This document shows, in pieces, positions 1 through 9,653 of a stretch of 64,000 bases of DNA. Origin of the DNA: Actinomycetes bacterium (GTDB lineage Bacteria; Planctomycetota; Phycisphaerae; JAACET01); the NCBI GenBank assembly GCA_030614915.1, contig JAUXAG010000001.1, positions 125,170 to 189,169 of the forward strand, in the 5' to 3' direction. Below the pieces are notes generated by a model. It did no database searches. It saw only the letters and a program-made list of their open reading frames with translations, and was not told where the DNA came from. The stretch's first letter is position 1. Each line of letters begins with the position of its first letter. The translations under genes and the position numbers were made by a program.

Positions 1-406
1 AAGACCAAGATATTTCTGGCCGATGCTGAAACTCATCCAGCCGCAGCGAGAGGTCAGAACCGGCCTCGCCGAAGCAGGCTTCGTCGACGCATCTCGCGGA
101 AGCTCAAAGCCCATCTGGCTGATTCCTTCGTGCAGCTATTTAGAATGTGGGCCCTGATTCACTTGATTTGTCGCACATCCATATGGAACTTGCGGCTGAT
201 GCGGGGGAAGATCAAACGCTATAGGCAGGCGCCTGCCAGTCAAATCCCGATGCGAAGTGTTGACGGCGGGCGGGCAAGCCATGCCCTGCCAGGAACACCA
301 CAAGCCCAATCCAAGTCCCTCGAGTCTAAGAACAGGGCACGGGTGGTGGCCTGATTTGGTGGCCGAAGTAGTCTGAACATCACAGATTGCCCTCGCTGGA
401 CAAGGG
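1..406. other. Left-edge region without a recognised gene
   Basis: About 400 bases precede the end of hisF. One forward frame stays open from base 1 to a stop near 354, but its translation is rich in Arg, Ser and Pro and shows no motif I know. A second forward frame is open only for the first 160 bases or so. It could be the tail of a gene cut by the window edge; nothing supports a function. Confidence 0.4.
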
Positions 407-1168
407 CTATTTCAAGTTTACACCACGAGTTTGCAGATAGGTTTTTAATTCCGGTATATCGATAATATGGAAATGAAATACCGAAGCAGCAAGAAGGATT
501 GTTGCCCCAGCTTCTACAGCCTCGTAGAAATGTTCCTTTTTGCCAGCTCCGCCTGAGGCTACGATTTTGGCCGAACAGCTATCGGCGATTGCCCTGATCA
601 CGGGAAGGTCGTATCCTGTTTGGGCGCCGTCTCCGGCCTTGCTGGTTGGAAGTATTACAGAAACCCCGAAACCGTCGACCTTTTTAGCCCACTCTATGGC
701 ATCAGCGCCAGTAGCAGTTCGCCCGCCATCGATATAGACTTCATAGCCAGACGGCAGCGATTCGTTCACGTCTACATCTATAGCAACGGTAACTTTTTCC
801 GGGCCGAATTCTACAACCATTTCCTTGATAATCTCAGGTTTGCGGAAAGCGGCACTGCTGGTTGATATTTTGTTTGCCCCTGCCTCTAAAACCACTGCTG
901 CCGAAGCGACGTTAGAAATACCACCGCCAACAGTAAATGGAACGGTAGTAACTTCAGCTACTCTTCTAACAACTTCGAGCATAGTAGGGCGATTTTCAAT
1001 AGTCGCGGTTATGTCCAGAAGGGCAAGTTCATCCGCTTGGGCCCGGCAATAAGCTTTTGCACATTCGGCGGGGTCGCCTGCGTCACGAATGTCCACAAAA
1101 TGAACGCCTTTGACAACGCGACCATTCTGCATATCAAGGCAAGGCATAATACTGACGGGCTTGGACAC
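407..1168 (-). CDS. hisF: Imidazole glycerol phosphate synthase, cyclase subunit HisF
   Basis: This cytoplasmic (beta/alpha)8-barrel is the cyclase half of the HisH-HisF synthase. It uses ammonia from HisH and PRFAR to make imidazole glycerol phosphate and AICAR in histidine biosynthesis. At 253 residues it has the usual length. The N-terminal barrel motif with Asp12 (PCLDMQNGRVVKGVHF), the second catalytic Asp131 in VAIDVD, the GGGI phosphate loop (81-84) and the C-terminal ASGGAGKKEHF and AASVFHF motifs are all present. Odd: the loop that usually reads TS(I/M)DRDGT is TSKAGDGA (175-182), so the first Asp and the Arg are replaced. It stands alone here; hisH and hisA lie near 28-29.5 kb on the other strand. 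A HisF paralogue with another role is possible, but the rest of the sequence is ordinary HisF. Confidence 0.93.
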   Translation of the reverse strand: MSKPVSIMPCLDMQNGRVVKGVHFVDIRDAGDPAECAKAYCRAQADELALLDITATIENRPTMLEVVRRVAEVTTVPFTVGGGISNVASAAVVLEAGANKISTSSAAFRKPEIIKEMVVEFGPEKVTVAIDVDVNESLPSGYEVYIDGGRTATGADAIEWAKKVDGFGVSVILPTSKAGDGAQTGYDLPVIRAIADSCSAKIVASGGAGKKEHFYEAVEAGATILLAASVFHFHIIDIPELKTYLQTRGVNLK

Positions 1169-1355
1169 TTTAATTTCTCCTTTTATCTGTGCACTTGATA
1201 ATCGGGGCTTCGGTGTTTCAGTCGTCGGCTGTTGTTAGCTTGCCTAACTTCTTGAAATGATAAAACTTGTTGGTGGTTTAAGCAATGCATTTCCCTCAAG
1301 AGGTCAAAGATGCTGGATAGGCTCTAAGTGTGTGCTGAACCGTTCGTCACATCAA

Positions 1356-1429
1356 TGGGCCCGGTAGGACTCGAACCTACGACCAATCGATTATGAGTCG
1401 ATTGCTCTGACCAACTGAGCTACGGGCCC
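1356..1429 (-). tRNA. tRNA-Met (CAT), or tRNA-Ile2 (CAT)
   Basis: On the minus strand a cloverleaf can be drawn: acceptor GGGCCCG pairs with CGGGCCC, D stem GCTC/GAGC, anticodon stem ATCGA/TCGAT around loop CTCATAA, and T arm with GGTTCGAGTCC. The anticodon is CAT and the discriminator is A; CCA is not encoded. Elongator Met and lysidine-modified Ile2 tRNAs share this anticodon and I cannot separate them with certainty. Confidence 0.93.
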
Positions 1430-1447
1430 TGAGGAATTGCTTAGTTT

Positions 1448-1629
1448 ACTCAAACTGACCGATTTTGCGATACGTTGTCATTGCGAGCAACCGCTTTGCG
1501 GTTGCGTGGCCTTTTCACTGCTTTAGCAGTAATCTCAATCTCAAAAACGAGATTGCTTCGTCGTTCGCCAAGCTCACTCCTCGCAATGACATACAGCAAG
1601 ATTCCTCTCGAAACCGGTCAGTTTGAGTT
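1448..1629. repeat. Dispersed palindromic repeat with CATTGCGAG core
   Basis: An inner inverted pair GTCATTGCGAG (1477-1487) and CTCGCAATGAC (1580-1590) is nested within an outer inverted pair ACTCAAACTGACCG (1448-1461) and CGGTCAGTTTGAGT (1615-1628). The interior holds the phrases gcgtggcc, actgctttagcagtaatctc and agattgcttcg. The same inner core recurs inverted at 16732-16853 and in part at 63144-63172. The whole unit could fold into one long hairpin. It fills the gap between the tRNA and the phosphodiesterase-like gene; no protein is encoded. Confidence 0.8.
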
Positions 1630-1723
1630 CTTTAGTCTTCTTCGGGTTTCAGCCAGTTGTCCTTGAGGCAATTGTTGGTTGTTTTGCCCGTTGACCTTGA
1701 TCTGCGTGGCATGGCAGCTTCTC

Positions 1724-3088
1724 CTAATCCAGGTCCGCGGGTGGCTCGACAGCAAGGGCCCGGAACATGCATCTGGCCAGATTAACGATCGAGAACCGTT
1801 CTTTGGGTAACTCGACCCCTTGGGCCATAATCATGGCGTCGTGATAAGTATGCATACCCTCAAGCTCTGTCTTCACGAAGGTCTGCGACGCCGCCAGACC
1901 CATTTTCAGATCATAGCCGTCAAATGGTATCGCCACCAGGTCCGCTGCTCTGCCGAAGGTCGTTTCTGTGGACAGCAGTCTGTCGAGCGGCATGTCCGGC
2001 TCAGGCCCATGCGAGTCGGAACCCCAGTAAAGCTCCTCTCGCTTGAAGACCTGTTTTATGACTTGATCGCCATTAGGGGCCCTAAGAGCAAGTAAATCTC
2101 TGGTCAACTCCTCACGGACCTGCTCGAATTCTTCCGGAGGCACAATGCCGGCTGGCTCTCTACCTTTGACATTCACAAAAACCCGCCCAGGTATCAAGGT
2201 GTAGGCCCGCGATTTGGCGGGATCGATGTCAAGCGGGCCGCGTGATGAAGACCCAGCGGGCACGGTCCAGCCCCGCTCAACTAGATAATGTGAGAGCTGA
2301 ACTTCACTGATGATCGGACAAAACCCATGGTCCGACATAACCACGAGACTACATTCGGGACCCACGATGTCCATCAGCTTGCCCAGATAGCTATCGACCT
2401 TTTGGTAGAATCTGACGAACTCCTTGGCATGCTTCCCGCTGCTCTGCTCGTATTCCTCAATCAGAAAGTGGTTGATCCTGTCGGTCGCCATAATGTGTGT
2501 ATGAAAATAATCCCACTGCTCCTGTGCTAAGAAGTGGAACATCGCTTCCATTCGCGAATCGAGTGTCTTGTGTATGTTCGGCAGCATTCGATCCTTTGAT
2601 TCCCGGGCCAGCATCGGGTCCGAGTCGATCTGGTAGTCAATCGATTTGAGGTATTCGCTTATCTGGAGCGGATAGGCAACCTTCTCAACGGTGGGGCAGA
2701 GGAACCCGCTGATCAGGATTCCGTTCACTTGGCGTGGTGGATAGGTCACCGGTACGTTCATTCCGAATACCCGCATACCTACTTCTGAGAGTATCTCCCA
2801 AATCGTCTTGGCCGTGAGCGAGGTAGACCGTGGAATGCTGATCTCATATGTTCTGGGTTTGCGTTCTACAAACCCGTAGATACCATGTTTGCCGGGCTGC
2901 TTGCCGGTGAGATAGGATGTCCAGGCTACGGACGACACGGTGGGATGCACGGAATCCATTTGGCGTAGGCCGACCTTCTCAGCCAGACGGGCGAAGTTCG
3001 GCAACTGCCCGGCTTCGACAAGCCGACTCAGCAAGGAGTAGGGTACGCCGTCGATGCTGAGTAGGATGATGCACTTTCTAGTCGACAC
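1724..3088 (-). CDS. Type I phosphodiesterase/nucleotide pyrophosphatase family protein
   Basis: The 454-residue protein belongs to the alkaline-phosphatase-like metalloenzyme superfamily that includes type I phosphodiesterases and nucleotide pyrophosphatases. Visible signs are the N-terminal metal-site motif LLSIDGVPYSLL, the segment HPTVSSVAWTSYLTGKQPGKHGI where a Thr or Ser would be the nucleophile, HIMATDRINHF (metal-ligand region, mid protein) and VVMSDHGF (DHG, near 255). There is no signal peptide, so it is probably cytoplasmic. The substrate cannot be inferred; related proteins act on nucleotides, phosphonates or lipid-linked phosphates. It is a single gene transcribed towards hisF and separated from smc by about 330 bases. 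Confidence 0.85.
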   Translation of the reverse strand: MSTRKCIILLSIDGVPYSLLSRLVEAGQLPNFARLAEKVGLRQMDSVHPTVSSVAWTSYLTGKQPGKHGIYGFVERKPRTYEISIPRSTSLTAKTIWEILSEVGMRVFGMNVPVTYPPRQVNGILISGFLCPTVEKVAYPLQISEYLKSIDYQIDSDPMLARESKDRMLPNIHKTLDSRMEAMFHFLAQEQWDYFHTHIMATDRINHFLIEEYEQSSGKHAKEFVRFYQKVDSYLGKLMDIVGPECSLVVMSDHGFCPIISEVQLSHYLVERGWTVPAGSSSRGPLDIDPAKSRAYTLIPGRVFVNVKGREPAGIVPPEEFEQVREELTRDLLALRAPNGDQVIKQVFKREELYWGSDSHGPEPDMPLDRLLSTETTFGRAADLVAIPFDGYDLKMGLAASQTFVKTELEGMHTYHDAMIMAQGVELPKERFSIVNLARCMFRALAVEPPADLD

Positions 3089-3212
3089 AGGAAGCTCTCT
3101 ATAGTACTCTTATAATGGCCTTATTATAGCCTTAATTTTAGTTTAGTCAAAGACTGATTTGTTCAAACTTTATATTTTTATACAAAGTGCGTCAACGTAA
3201 AGCGACAAGCCA

Positions 3213-3425
3213 GTGGTTGGGGGCACGGGGCTGAGTATTTCGCAGAATCTAAGTATAGTCGCGGTGGCTGGGGGATTACTCTGGTGGGTGATGCAAAAGC
3301 GTCGGCAGTTGGGAGGGAAAGTTGATCCCAAGACGGGCAGGGTGGTATTCGCGGGGGAAAGTTCAGCTATCCGCGCTCCGAGGGTAAATGCCACCCAGCA
3401 AAAACGTCATAAACGAAAACGCTAG
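3213..3425 (+). CDS. Possible small membrane protein
   Basis: A 70-codon frame beginning GTG would encode a short N-terminus, one hydrophobic stretch ([14 protein letters not shown]) and a very basic Lys/Arg tail ending in KRHKRKR, a plausible small single-pass membrane protein. Its stop overlaps the last bases of smc on the opposite strand. There is no convincing ribosome binding site and I know no family. An antisense frame of similar length covers the same bases. This may be chance. Confidence 0.3.
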   Translation: MVGGTGLSISQNLSIVAVAGGLLWWVMQKRRQLGGKVDPKTGRVVFAGESSAIRAPRVNATQQKRHKRKR

Positions 3426-6400
3426 GCTACTGCGGCGGACTGGTTTTCAAACTTGACCGAGACGCGTTTGGATATTCCGGGCTCCTGCATGGTTACGCCA
3501 TAGAGGACGTCGGCGATGGTCATGGTGCGCTTGGCGTGAGTAATGATGATAAACTGACTATCCACCAGGAATTCCCGAACCAAGGCGTTGAAGCGGTCGT
3601 TGTTGGCTTCGTCAAGGGCGGCGTCAACCTCGTCGAGGATGCACAATGGGCTGGGCTTGGAACGGAAGATAGCGAAGAGCAGGGCTACGGCAGCGAGGGT
3701 TTTTTCTCCGCCGGAAAGCAGGCTGATAGACTGAAGCTCCTTACCCGGGGGCCGAGCGATAATCTCGATGCCGCATTCGAGGGGGTCATCGGGGTCTGAG
3801 AGCAAGACGTCTGCCCGTCCGCCGCCGAAGAGCTTGCGGAAGAACTCGCCGAAACGCTCGCGAATCTCGGCGAAACTGGTTAGGAACAGCTCTCGCGATT
3901 CGAGGTTGATGCGGCGGATCAGGTCCTCGAGCTGATTCTTACTCTTGATGATGTCGTTGTGCTGTCCCTGGAGGAAGGCCAGGCGGGCTTCGAGCTCCTC
4001 CTGCTGGGTGATGGCGTCGAGGTTGACATTGCCGAGACGCTGTATTTTGCCGCGCAATTCCTCTATCTCGCGGGCAACCTGCTCGAGGTCGAGCTCGGCA
4101 GGTTCGTAGCTTTCATATTCCTGTTCCAGGGATAGGGCGAAATCTTCGCGGACCCGCTGGCTGAGCGTCTCTATGCGGAGAGCGACCTCGCTGAGCTTGA
4201 GCTGGTTCTGGTGGAGACTCTCAACGAGTTCGGACTGCTGCTGGCTAAGCCGGCGGAGGTTCTGGGCACGGAGCTCAATTTCCTGGGCGAGGCGGTCTCT
4301 GCGGTGATGGCAGTCGGTGCATTCTTTCTGGATTAACTGGCGGTCGGCGAAGAGCTGGGCGAGGCGAGCCTCGGTCTTGAGAATAGTGTGCTCGGTATCA
4401 GCAATTCGTTGGCGGGCGGCCTGGATATCCTGGCAGATCGAGCGGGCCTGGCTGCGGTTCTGCTCGAGGGTGTGTTGAACCTGGCTCAGCTCGGACTTGG
4501 CAGCGGAGAACTGCTCGTGTGCCTTGGTGAGGGCGACACGGAGGTCAGCTACTTTCTCGGCCAAGGCCTGTTGGACATCCAAGGCCTGGCTGTGCTGGGC
4601 AGTAAGATTGGCGATCTTTTCGTTACGCTGCTGGGAGAGCTCTTCCAGGTGAGTGAGTTGAATGCGAGAATCATCCTGGGCAGTCAGGGCCTCGGTAATT
4701 TCGGCTTCCAACTGGCTGATTTCGCTGACTAATCGGGGCTTGTCTTTGCTGAGGTCGGCGATGGCCTCGGCGTTTTGCTGGATTTGGCTGGTATTCTGGG
4801 CCTGGGCGACATTGGCCTCGTAGATGGCGGTGCGGAGCTTCTGCTGGGTTTGCTGAAGATGGCTAAGCTGCGCCTGGGAGCTGTCGAGCCGATCGGCGAG
4901 TTCGGTGATCTGGGCCTCGATGCGGGGCATACGCTCAGAGAGCTGGCGGAGCTGGCTATGGCGAAGCATGAGCCCGGAGGTTCCACTGGCTGGTCCGAGG
5001 CGGAGCAGGCCATCGGGTTCGAGGAGCTGGCCCTGGGGGGTGACGTAGCGGTAGCCGGGGGGGGCTTGGCGGGCTAAGGATAAGGCGGCAGTGAGGTCTT
5101 TGACGACAATGGTACGTCCGAGCAGATGCCAAGCGACCGGGGCAAGATCCGGCTCGAACCTTACATAATCAACGGCCCGGCCGAGGTATTCAGAGTGCTG
5201 GGTCCAGTCGTAGCCGTTGACCCAAGGGGGAATCAGGTCCAGGCAGAGGAAACTTACCCGTCCGGGGAGTTTAGCGAGCTGGTCTATCTGGGCGGTGAGC
5301 TTTCGACTGTCGGTAACGACGAGAAACTGCTCGGCCCCGGCCAGGGCGGCCTCGACCAGGGCGGCACGGCTGACGTCGGCCTCGAAGAGGTCTGCGATCA
5401 TGCCGAAAATGTACTCGAAACGTCCTGCTGACTTGGCCTGCAGTATCTGGCGCACGCCCTGGTGGATGCCATCGAGTCGAGCCTTCATGTCCTCTAAAAG
5501 GCTTTGGCGAGATTTAACGGCTGAACGGGTTTCCTTGGCCTGGGTCAGCTGCTCCTGGAGTTGGGCGAGCTGGACCTGGGCTTGCAGAGTTTGGGTCTTG
5601 CAGCGTTCCCAGGCCTGCTGATCCTGGGCCAAAACCGTGCTGACTTGCCGGTCCTTGGCTTCCAGCTGGGCCTTGCGAATAAGCAGCTCTTCGAGCCTGG
5701 AGTCCAAAGCGGATGCCTCGTTGGCGATGCGGTCGCGCTGGGCGCCCAAGGTTTGGCGAAAACGATCTTGGCCGGAGATTTCGTTATGCAGTTGACTGGT
5801 GCGGCGGACCAGGTCCATTACGCCACTTTTCTGATCTTCCAGGTCCGCGGCCAGGCGGACAGTCTCTTGGCCGGCCAAGGCGTGCTTGTCCTGCAGCCCG
5901 TTGAGCTGGTCCTGGAGGTCGGCCTCCTGGCTGCAGTACTGCTGAGCCAACTCGTCCTGGCGGGCCAGGTGAGTCTGCAATTCACCGGTGAGGGCCTTGA
6001 GTTGGACGGCCCGTTGGCGATGGTGGTCGAGATCTTGTTTGGATTCGTCTGCCCGGGTGCGAGCAAACTGGATGTGGTCGCGGGCAGAAGAGATGTGAGA
6101 GCGGTTCTGAACCAACTGGTTGTCGGCGGCGGTAATCTGACGGTCAAAATCGGCCAACTCCAGTCCCAGGCGAACCTTCTCGGCGGAGATTTGGCCCATC
6201 TGAGAGCTCAGGGCAGCGTTCTGGTCTTCGATTCGGCTCTTGGTCTGCTCGATGGTGCTGCGCCGGCGGACGAGGTTATCAAACTCGGCCAGGGCCCCGC
6301 TTATGCGCAACTGGCGAAGACGATGATCGTACTGCTGGAAGCTGCGGGCCTTGCCGGCCTGGAGTTTAACGGAGCGGAGCTGACGCTGTACCTCCTCGAT

Positions 6401-6982
6401 GATATCGGTAACCCGCAGGAGGTCCTGCTCGGTGCGTTCGAGCTTTCTGGTGGCTTCTTTGCGTCGGGCCTTGTACTTGGCGATGCCGGCAGCCTCGTCA
6501 AAGACGGCCCGGCGTTCGATGCTGCTGGACTGGACGAGCAGCTCAACTTTTCCCTGCTCGATGATGGAGTAGGAATCGTATCCCAATCCGGTGTCCAGGA
6601 ACAACTCGCGAATGTCCTTGAGCCGACAAGCATTCTTGTTGATCAGATATTCGCTTTCCCCGGAACGATAGAGCTTACGAGTAACTCCGACGAAGTCGGA
6701 ATCGCAGGACAAGGCTCGATCGGTGTTGTCGAAAGTGAGGGTGACTTCGGCTAAGCCCTGGCTCTTGCGGGTGGCCGAGCCGTTAAAGATCACATCCATC
6801 ATTTGGCTTCCGCGAAGACTCTTGGCGCTCTGTTCGCCGAGGACCCAGCGGACGGCATCGACCAGGTTGCTCTTTCCGCAGCCGTTGGGCCCGACAATAG
6901 CGGTGATGCCGTCTTCAAAGACAAAATCGGTGCGGTCGGCAAAGCTTTTGAATCCATGAAGTTCGAGCTTGCGCAGTTTCAT
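3422..6982 (-). CDS. smc: Chromosome segregation ATPase SMC
   Basis: SMC condensin organises and segregates the chromosome. The protein has an N-terminal head with Walker [10 protein letters not shown] (about 31-39) after the hallmark [17 protein letters not shown], a long coiled coil, a hinge around 500-680 (with [15 protein letters not shown] and a Gly-rich hinge end), a second coiled coil, and a C-terminal head with signature [19 protein letters not shown] and Walker [15 protein letters not shown] place the start at the ATG at 6982, which is preceded by AGAGGA and gives the canonical MKLRKL start (1186 residues). An in-frame start 51 bases upstream would add an atypical hydrophobic leader. 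No scpA or scpB is visible in the window. A long open frame on the opposite strand (5561-6754) is a shadow of the coiled-coil codon bias. Confidence 0.97.
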   Translation of the reverse strand: MKLRKLELHGFKSFADRTDFVFEDGITAIVGPNGCGKSNLVDAVRWVLGEQSAKSLRGSQMMDVIFNGSATRKSQGLAEVTLTFDNTDRALSCDSDFVGVTRKLYRSGESEYLINKNACRLKDIRELFLDTGLGYDSYSIIEQGKVELLVQSSSIERRAVFDEAAGIAKYKARRKEATRKLERTEQDLLRVTDIIEEVQRQLRSVKLQAGKARSFQQYDHRLRQLRISGALAEFDNLVRRRSTIEQTKSRIEDQNAALSSQMGQISAEKVRLGLELADFDRQITAADNQLVQNRSHISSARDHIQFARTRADESKQDLDHHRQRAVQLKALTGELQTHLARQDELAQQYCSQEADLQDQLNGLQDKHALAGQETVRLAADLEDQKSGVMDLVRRTSQLHNEISGQDRFRQTLGAQRDRIANEASALDSRLEELLIRKAQLEAKDRQVSTVLAQDQQAWERCKTQTLQAQVQLAQLQEQLTQAKETRSAVKSRQSLLEDMKARLDGIHQGVRQILQAKSAGRFEYIFGMIADLFEADVSRAALVEAALAGAEQFLVVTDSRKLTAQIDQLAKLPGRVSFLCLDLIPPWVNGYDWTQHSEYLGRAVDYVRFEPDLAPVAWHLLGRTIVVKDLTAALSLARQAPPGYRYVTPQGQLLEPDGLLRLGPASGTSGLMLRHSQLRQLSERMPRIEAQITELADRLDSSQAQLSHLQQTQQKLRTAIYEANVAQAQNTSQIQQNAEAIADLSKDKPRLVSEISQLEAEITEALTAQDDSRIQLTHLEELSQQRNEKIANLTAQHSQALDVQQALAEKVADLRVALTKAHEQFSAAKSELSQVQHTLEQNRSQARSICQDIQAARQRIADTEHTILKTEARLAQLFADRQLIQKECTDCHHRRDRLAQEIELRAQNLRRLSQQQSELVESLHQNQLKLSEVALRIETLSQRVREDFALSLEQEYESYEPAELDLEQVAREIEELRGKIQRLGNVNLDAITQQEELEARLAFLQGQHNDIIKSKNQLEDLIRRINLESRELFLTSFAEIRERFGEFFRKLFGGGRADVLLSDPDDPLECGIEIIARPPGKELQSISLLSGGEKTLAAVALLFAIFRSKPSPLCILDEVDAALDEANNDRFNALVREFLVDSQFIIITHAKRTMTIADVLYGVTMQEPGISKRVSVKFENQSAAVA

Positions 6983-7019
6983 AAGGCAAACGTCCTCTCT
7001 GAAGATCAAAAATAAAAGA

Positions 7020-7079
7020 TCAATGCGTAGCATCCTTTGGAAAATAGAAATGACAAATCAATGCGTAGCATCCTGTGGA
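7020..7079. repeat. Short direct repeat of the GCGTAGCATCC family
   Basis: The phrase ATCAATGCGTAGCATCC occurs at about 7019 and again about 38 bases downstream, between smc and the FlgI-like gene. Related phrases (CGCATAGCGTCCTTC, CGCGTAGCGTCCTTC, GCGTAGCATCACC) are found near 14487, 25436, 25559 and 25590, so this is a dispersed intergenic repeat rather than a local duplication. Confidence 0.6.
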
Positions 7080-7123
7080 AATTCAAAAAGGGAAGGAAAG
7101 ATTTTTGCATTTTCATATCAGCA

Positions 7124-8911
7124 CTAGGGGCTGGAAGTTTCGGGCCTTTGTGGGGCCCAGGCCGAGGCCCGCTCGACCAGATCCCTGGCAGCAGGCGATT
7201 GCTGGAGGACAAATCCAGCCGAGACGTCCTTGTTCTGCCATAAGCCATATAGGGCCGCAACAACCTGAGAATAGTTCATTCCTAAACCATGATGGACACC
7301 TTCATGATCAGGTTCGACGTCCGAGCCCAGAGCTTTTATCAGAGAGACGATATCCGGGGCGCTTTGCAGTATTAGGCCGATGTCCCCGCTTGGCGTGCGG
7401 CGCAACAGCGAGAGTTGCGCCGACGGCTTGGCCTGAGCGTTGGGGTCCTGCTCAGAAGGCGAGGTCGAACTTATAGTCAGAAGTCTGTCGCGAGAAAGAT
7501 AGAAAACCGGGACCCGGCATTGAGGCGGTTGGCCGATGAGCACAATGCGCGGCTCTTTGGTAGTCTGGACATAGATAAGCGGCTGGCCCTTGGAAAGGAC
7601 AAGGTCCAAGGCAAACTCTGCGGGACGCTCAAAGCGAACCCGGCGTACGCTGGGGTCGGCGTTTCTGGCCAGGCCTTCGTAAGCTCGAATTCGGACCAGG
7701 GAGTTGCGGCTGTCCAACAAGGGCCTGAGAAACTGATTGGCACGATAGGGGTGGGGCATCTGGGACAATGCGGAAGTAGCCAGCAATTGATAGGGGCTGG
7801 AATCATCGGCGGCAATTCGGCCCAGAAGCGAAAGGGCCTCGAGGTCGTCCAGCAAGGCAGCGGTGCGGGCGGCATAAAAAGCGACCCGCGGGTCAGCAGA
7901 CTCATAAGCGTCTCGTAAGTCCGGCAGGGTGGACTTGCCGATGGATTCGAGAGCTGCGGCAATTCGATCGGCTTGAGATTTAGGGTTAGCCAGCTCGGCG
8001 ATGAGCTGCCTGGATCGTGTGGCTATGTAAACCGGGTCGGTGCTGAGATAGGTCTGGAGGACCAACATTAAGAAGTGCCGCTGGCGAGTATGGTATTCGC
8101 GGGGAATTATGAGCCTGACAATGTTTACACTTTGGGCCTCGGCAGTGGGAAGCTCGCCGGGGGAACTGGGAAAACGGAAGTTGAGCCGGTTGGCGATTTG
8201 TCTGACCAAGCGGTAAGAGCCACCGGGGACTTGCAGGACCAGATTTAACGGCCTGGTGCGCAGGACCTTGCCGCCGCCGATTATCCGGGCCGAGCGAAGC
8301 GAGACGGGATGCTTTGCAGAATCGAGGTTGCTGAAAGGATTGACAAAAACCGGCGCCGGTTCCGGGTATGCAGCCACGACCATGGGGCTCCTTCTGATGG
8401 GAGCACCGGCTGTGGAAATTAGCTCGATGGCAAGCTCGCAGACTAGAAGCTCACCGCCGGCCAGCGAGGTGGTCTGAGTATTGGGCAAAGCTGAGATGTT
8501 CAGATCGATTTTATCACCGTCGGCGGCAGCCGGTGGAATCCGAGCTTCGACCACGACCACAGCGGTAGAGAGTTTGCCAATAAGGGCTCGGGCGTCGATA
8601 TTGTCATAATGGGCGGTGCCGTCGGCTTTGGTCCGGCCACGAAATCCGTCCTGGATGATGCCCAGGATCTGTTTGGGGCACTCACGTGATCCGGTGCCGT
8701 CCAGTCCGATCACCAGGCCATAGCCGCGAACAGAGATGGGTTGCAGACCCTCCAGGTCGACTATGGCTCCGATGGTGTCGTCGAGTAAAGAGATGTTCCA
8801 GTCGGGAGCAGGTCTGGGCGGAGCTGAAGTAGTCGGCCCGATACTGCAAGAAGAGAAACCGGCGCCGAGGCAAAACAATGTTATGACTGTAAAAAGGACT
8901 CTTGTAGCCAT
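7124..8911 (-). CDS. FlgI-like (P-ring domain) lipoprotein with repeat region
   Basis: Starting at the ATG at 8911 (AAGAGAA upstream), the protein begins with a hydrophobic segment ending in a lipobox-like GFSSC, so it is probably a lipoprotein. Residues about 40-320 resemble flagellar P-ring protein FlgI: VRGYGLVIGLDGTGS, SALPNTQTTSLAGGELL and a later segment resembling the FlgI C-terminal half. After this comes a stretch of short helical pairs (VAFYAARTAALLDDLEAL, LVRIRAYEGLA) like HEAT repeats, then an unrecognised C-terminal domain. Real FlgI is about 370 residues and Sec-exported without a lipid. No flagellar gene neighbours it, so a ring-forming role outside the flagellum is as likely as a motility role. 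It lies upstream of smc with 141 bases between them. Confidence 0.75.
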   Translation of the reverse strand: MATRVLFTVITLFCLGAGFSSCSIGPTTSAPPRPAPDWNISLLDDTIGAIVDLEGLQPISVRGYGLVIGLDGTGSRECPKQILGIIQDGFRGRTKADGTAHYDNIDARALIGKLSTAVVVVEARIPPAAADGDKIDLNISALPNTQTTSLAGGELLVCELAIELISTAGAPIRRSPMVVAAYPEPAPVFVNPFSNLDSAKHPVSLRSARIIGGGKVLRTRPLNLVLQVPGGSYRLVRQIANRLNFRFPSSPGELPTAEAQSVNIVRLIIPREYHTRQRHFLMLVLQTYLSTDPVYIATRSRQLIAELANPKSQADRIAAALESIGKSTLPDLRDAYESADPRVAFYAARTAALLDDLEALSLLGRIAADDSSPYQLLATSALSQMPHPYRANQFLRPLLDSRNSLVRIRAYEGLARNADPSVRRVRFERPAEFALDLVLSKGQPLIYVQTTKEPRIVLIGQPPQCRVPVFYLSRDRLLTISSTSPSEQDPNAQAKPSAQLSLLRRTPSGDIGLILQSAPDIVSLIKALGSDVEPDHEGVHHGLGMNYSQVVAALYGLWQNKDVSAGFVLQQSPAARDLVERASAWAPQRPETSSP

Positions 8912-9653
8912 GATATTTTCTCTTGGTGGTTGGCGCTGGTGCGAAGGGCCTTTTTCCAAAGGCTCAGGTCCTTCGGCAGACAGGCAAGGCCTTGGACAAT
9001 TATCGGACCCTTACATCTAAAACTTTAGTCCTCTGTCAGTGCACCACTGAATATACCACTTCTAGGGGTGACGCTACCAAAAGGACGTACACCTGGGGTT
9101 CCAGGCTAACCGAAGGTCCTCAAATGGTCAAGTGGAATCTGGGCAATATAACAGACAGACGAAGAAAGGCTTGAGGCTTGAGGCTTGAGGCTTGAGGCGG
9201 ATAATACAGAAAGAAATACAGAAATTAGCCACAGATGAAGAAAGGCGTGCGGCTTGGGGCCTGTGGCTTGAGGCGGAAAACTCAGACAGAAATACATGGG
9301 GAGTTTGGAGGGTGACTAATAACAGCCCACCTGGACAGGGTGGGTGGGATTACAAGCTGCAGGAGCCGACACCTGGCAACCTCCGCTTGGGCCTGGCTGA
9401 GGGCATGATCTCAAATGCGAATCAACAGGAAGTGATTCTCAAGAACCTACCGTGGGCCGCACAGAACCAAGGCTTTTGCGGGACGGGGCGTCCATTCCCA
9501 CAGTTGCCATGTGACTGGCCCCTGCCTGTGCCGAGACCACTGGCACACCGATGCGAGAGGGGCTCGGCAGGTGAAAGGTCGGCTCCGCCGACCGGTCAGG
9601 TAAGGGTTTTCTAGACCGAAGGTCCTCCTATAATTTGAGTTGAGCTGCCCAAG
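8912..9653. other. Gene-poor region with direct repeats
   Basis: About 740 bases between the FlgI-like gene and nrdR hold the CTTGAGG repeats (separate entry) but no frame with coding character. The stretch 9330-9600 is GC-rich with several possible stems and short blocks such as ACCGAAGGTCCT that occur twice (about 9109 and 9619). I tested it by eye against RNase P, tmRNA, SRP and 6S RNA hallmarks and found none. A structured RNA cannot be excluded. Confidence 0.5.
9160..9298. repeat. CTTGAGG tandem and larger direct repeat
   Basis: Four copies of GGCTTGA lie head to tail at 9168-9199, followed by GGCGG and an AT-rich tail. About 75 bases downstream the block GAAGAAAGGC...GCTTGAGGCGG...CAGAAATACA is repeated in degenerate form, so there are two nested periods (7 and about 75 bases). 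The same phrase is scattered elsewhere: 30229-30245 and 42281-42347. Confidence 0.75.

Noticed and set aside
5561-6754. Long 397-codon forward frame opposite smc
   Set aside because: It mirrors the coiled-coil codons of smc on the other strand. Composition is Leu/Gly/Val-rich without motifs, and the minus-strand product is certain.
7037-7476. Forward frames opposite the end of the FlgI-like gene
   Set aside because: No ribosome site, and composition typical of reversed high-GC coding sequence.
9160-9298. Possible CRISPR array
   Set aside because: The unit is only 7 bases with no spacers, and the larger repeat has just two degenerate copies.
9330-9600. Possible structured RNA such as RNase P, tmRNA, SRP or 6S
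   Set aside because: None of the signature sequences of these RNAs was found on either strand. It is kept only as an unassigned region.
9192-9614. Forward frame of 140 codons in the repeat region
   Set aside because: The translation follows the CTTGAGG repeats and then low-information text, with no ribosome site or family mark.
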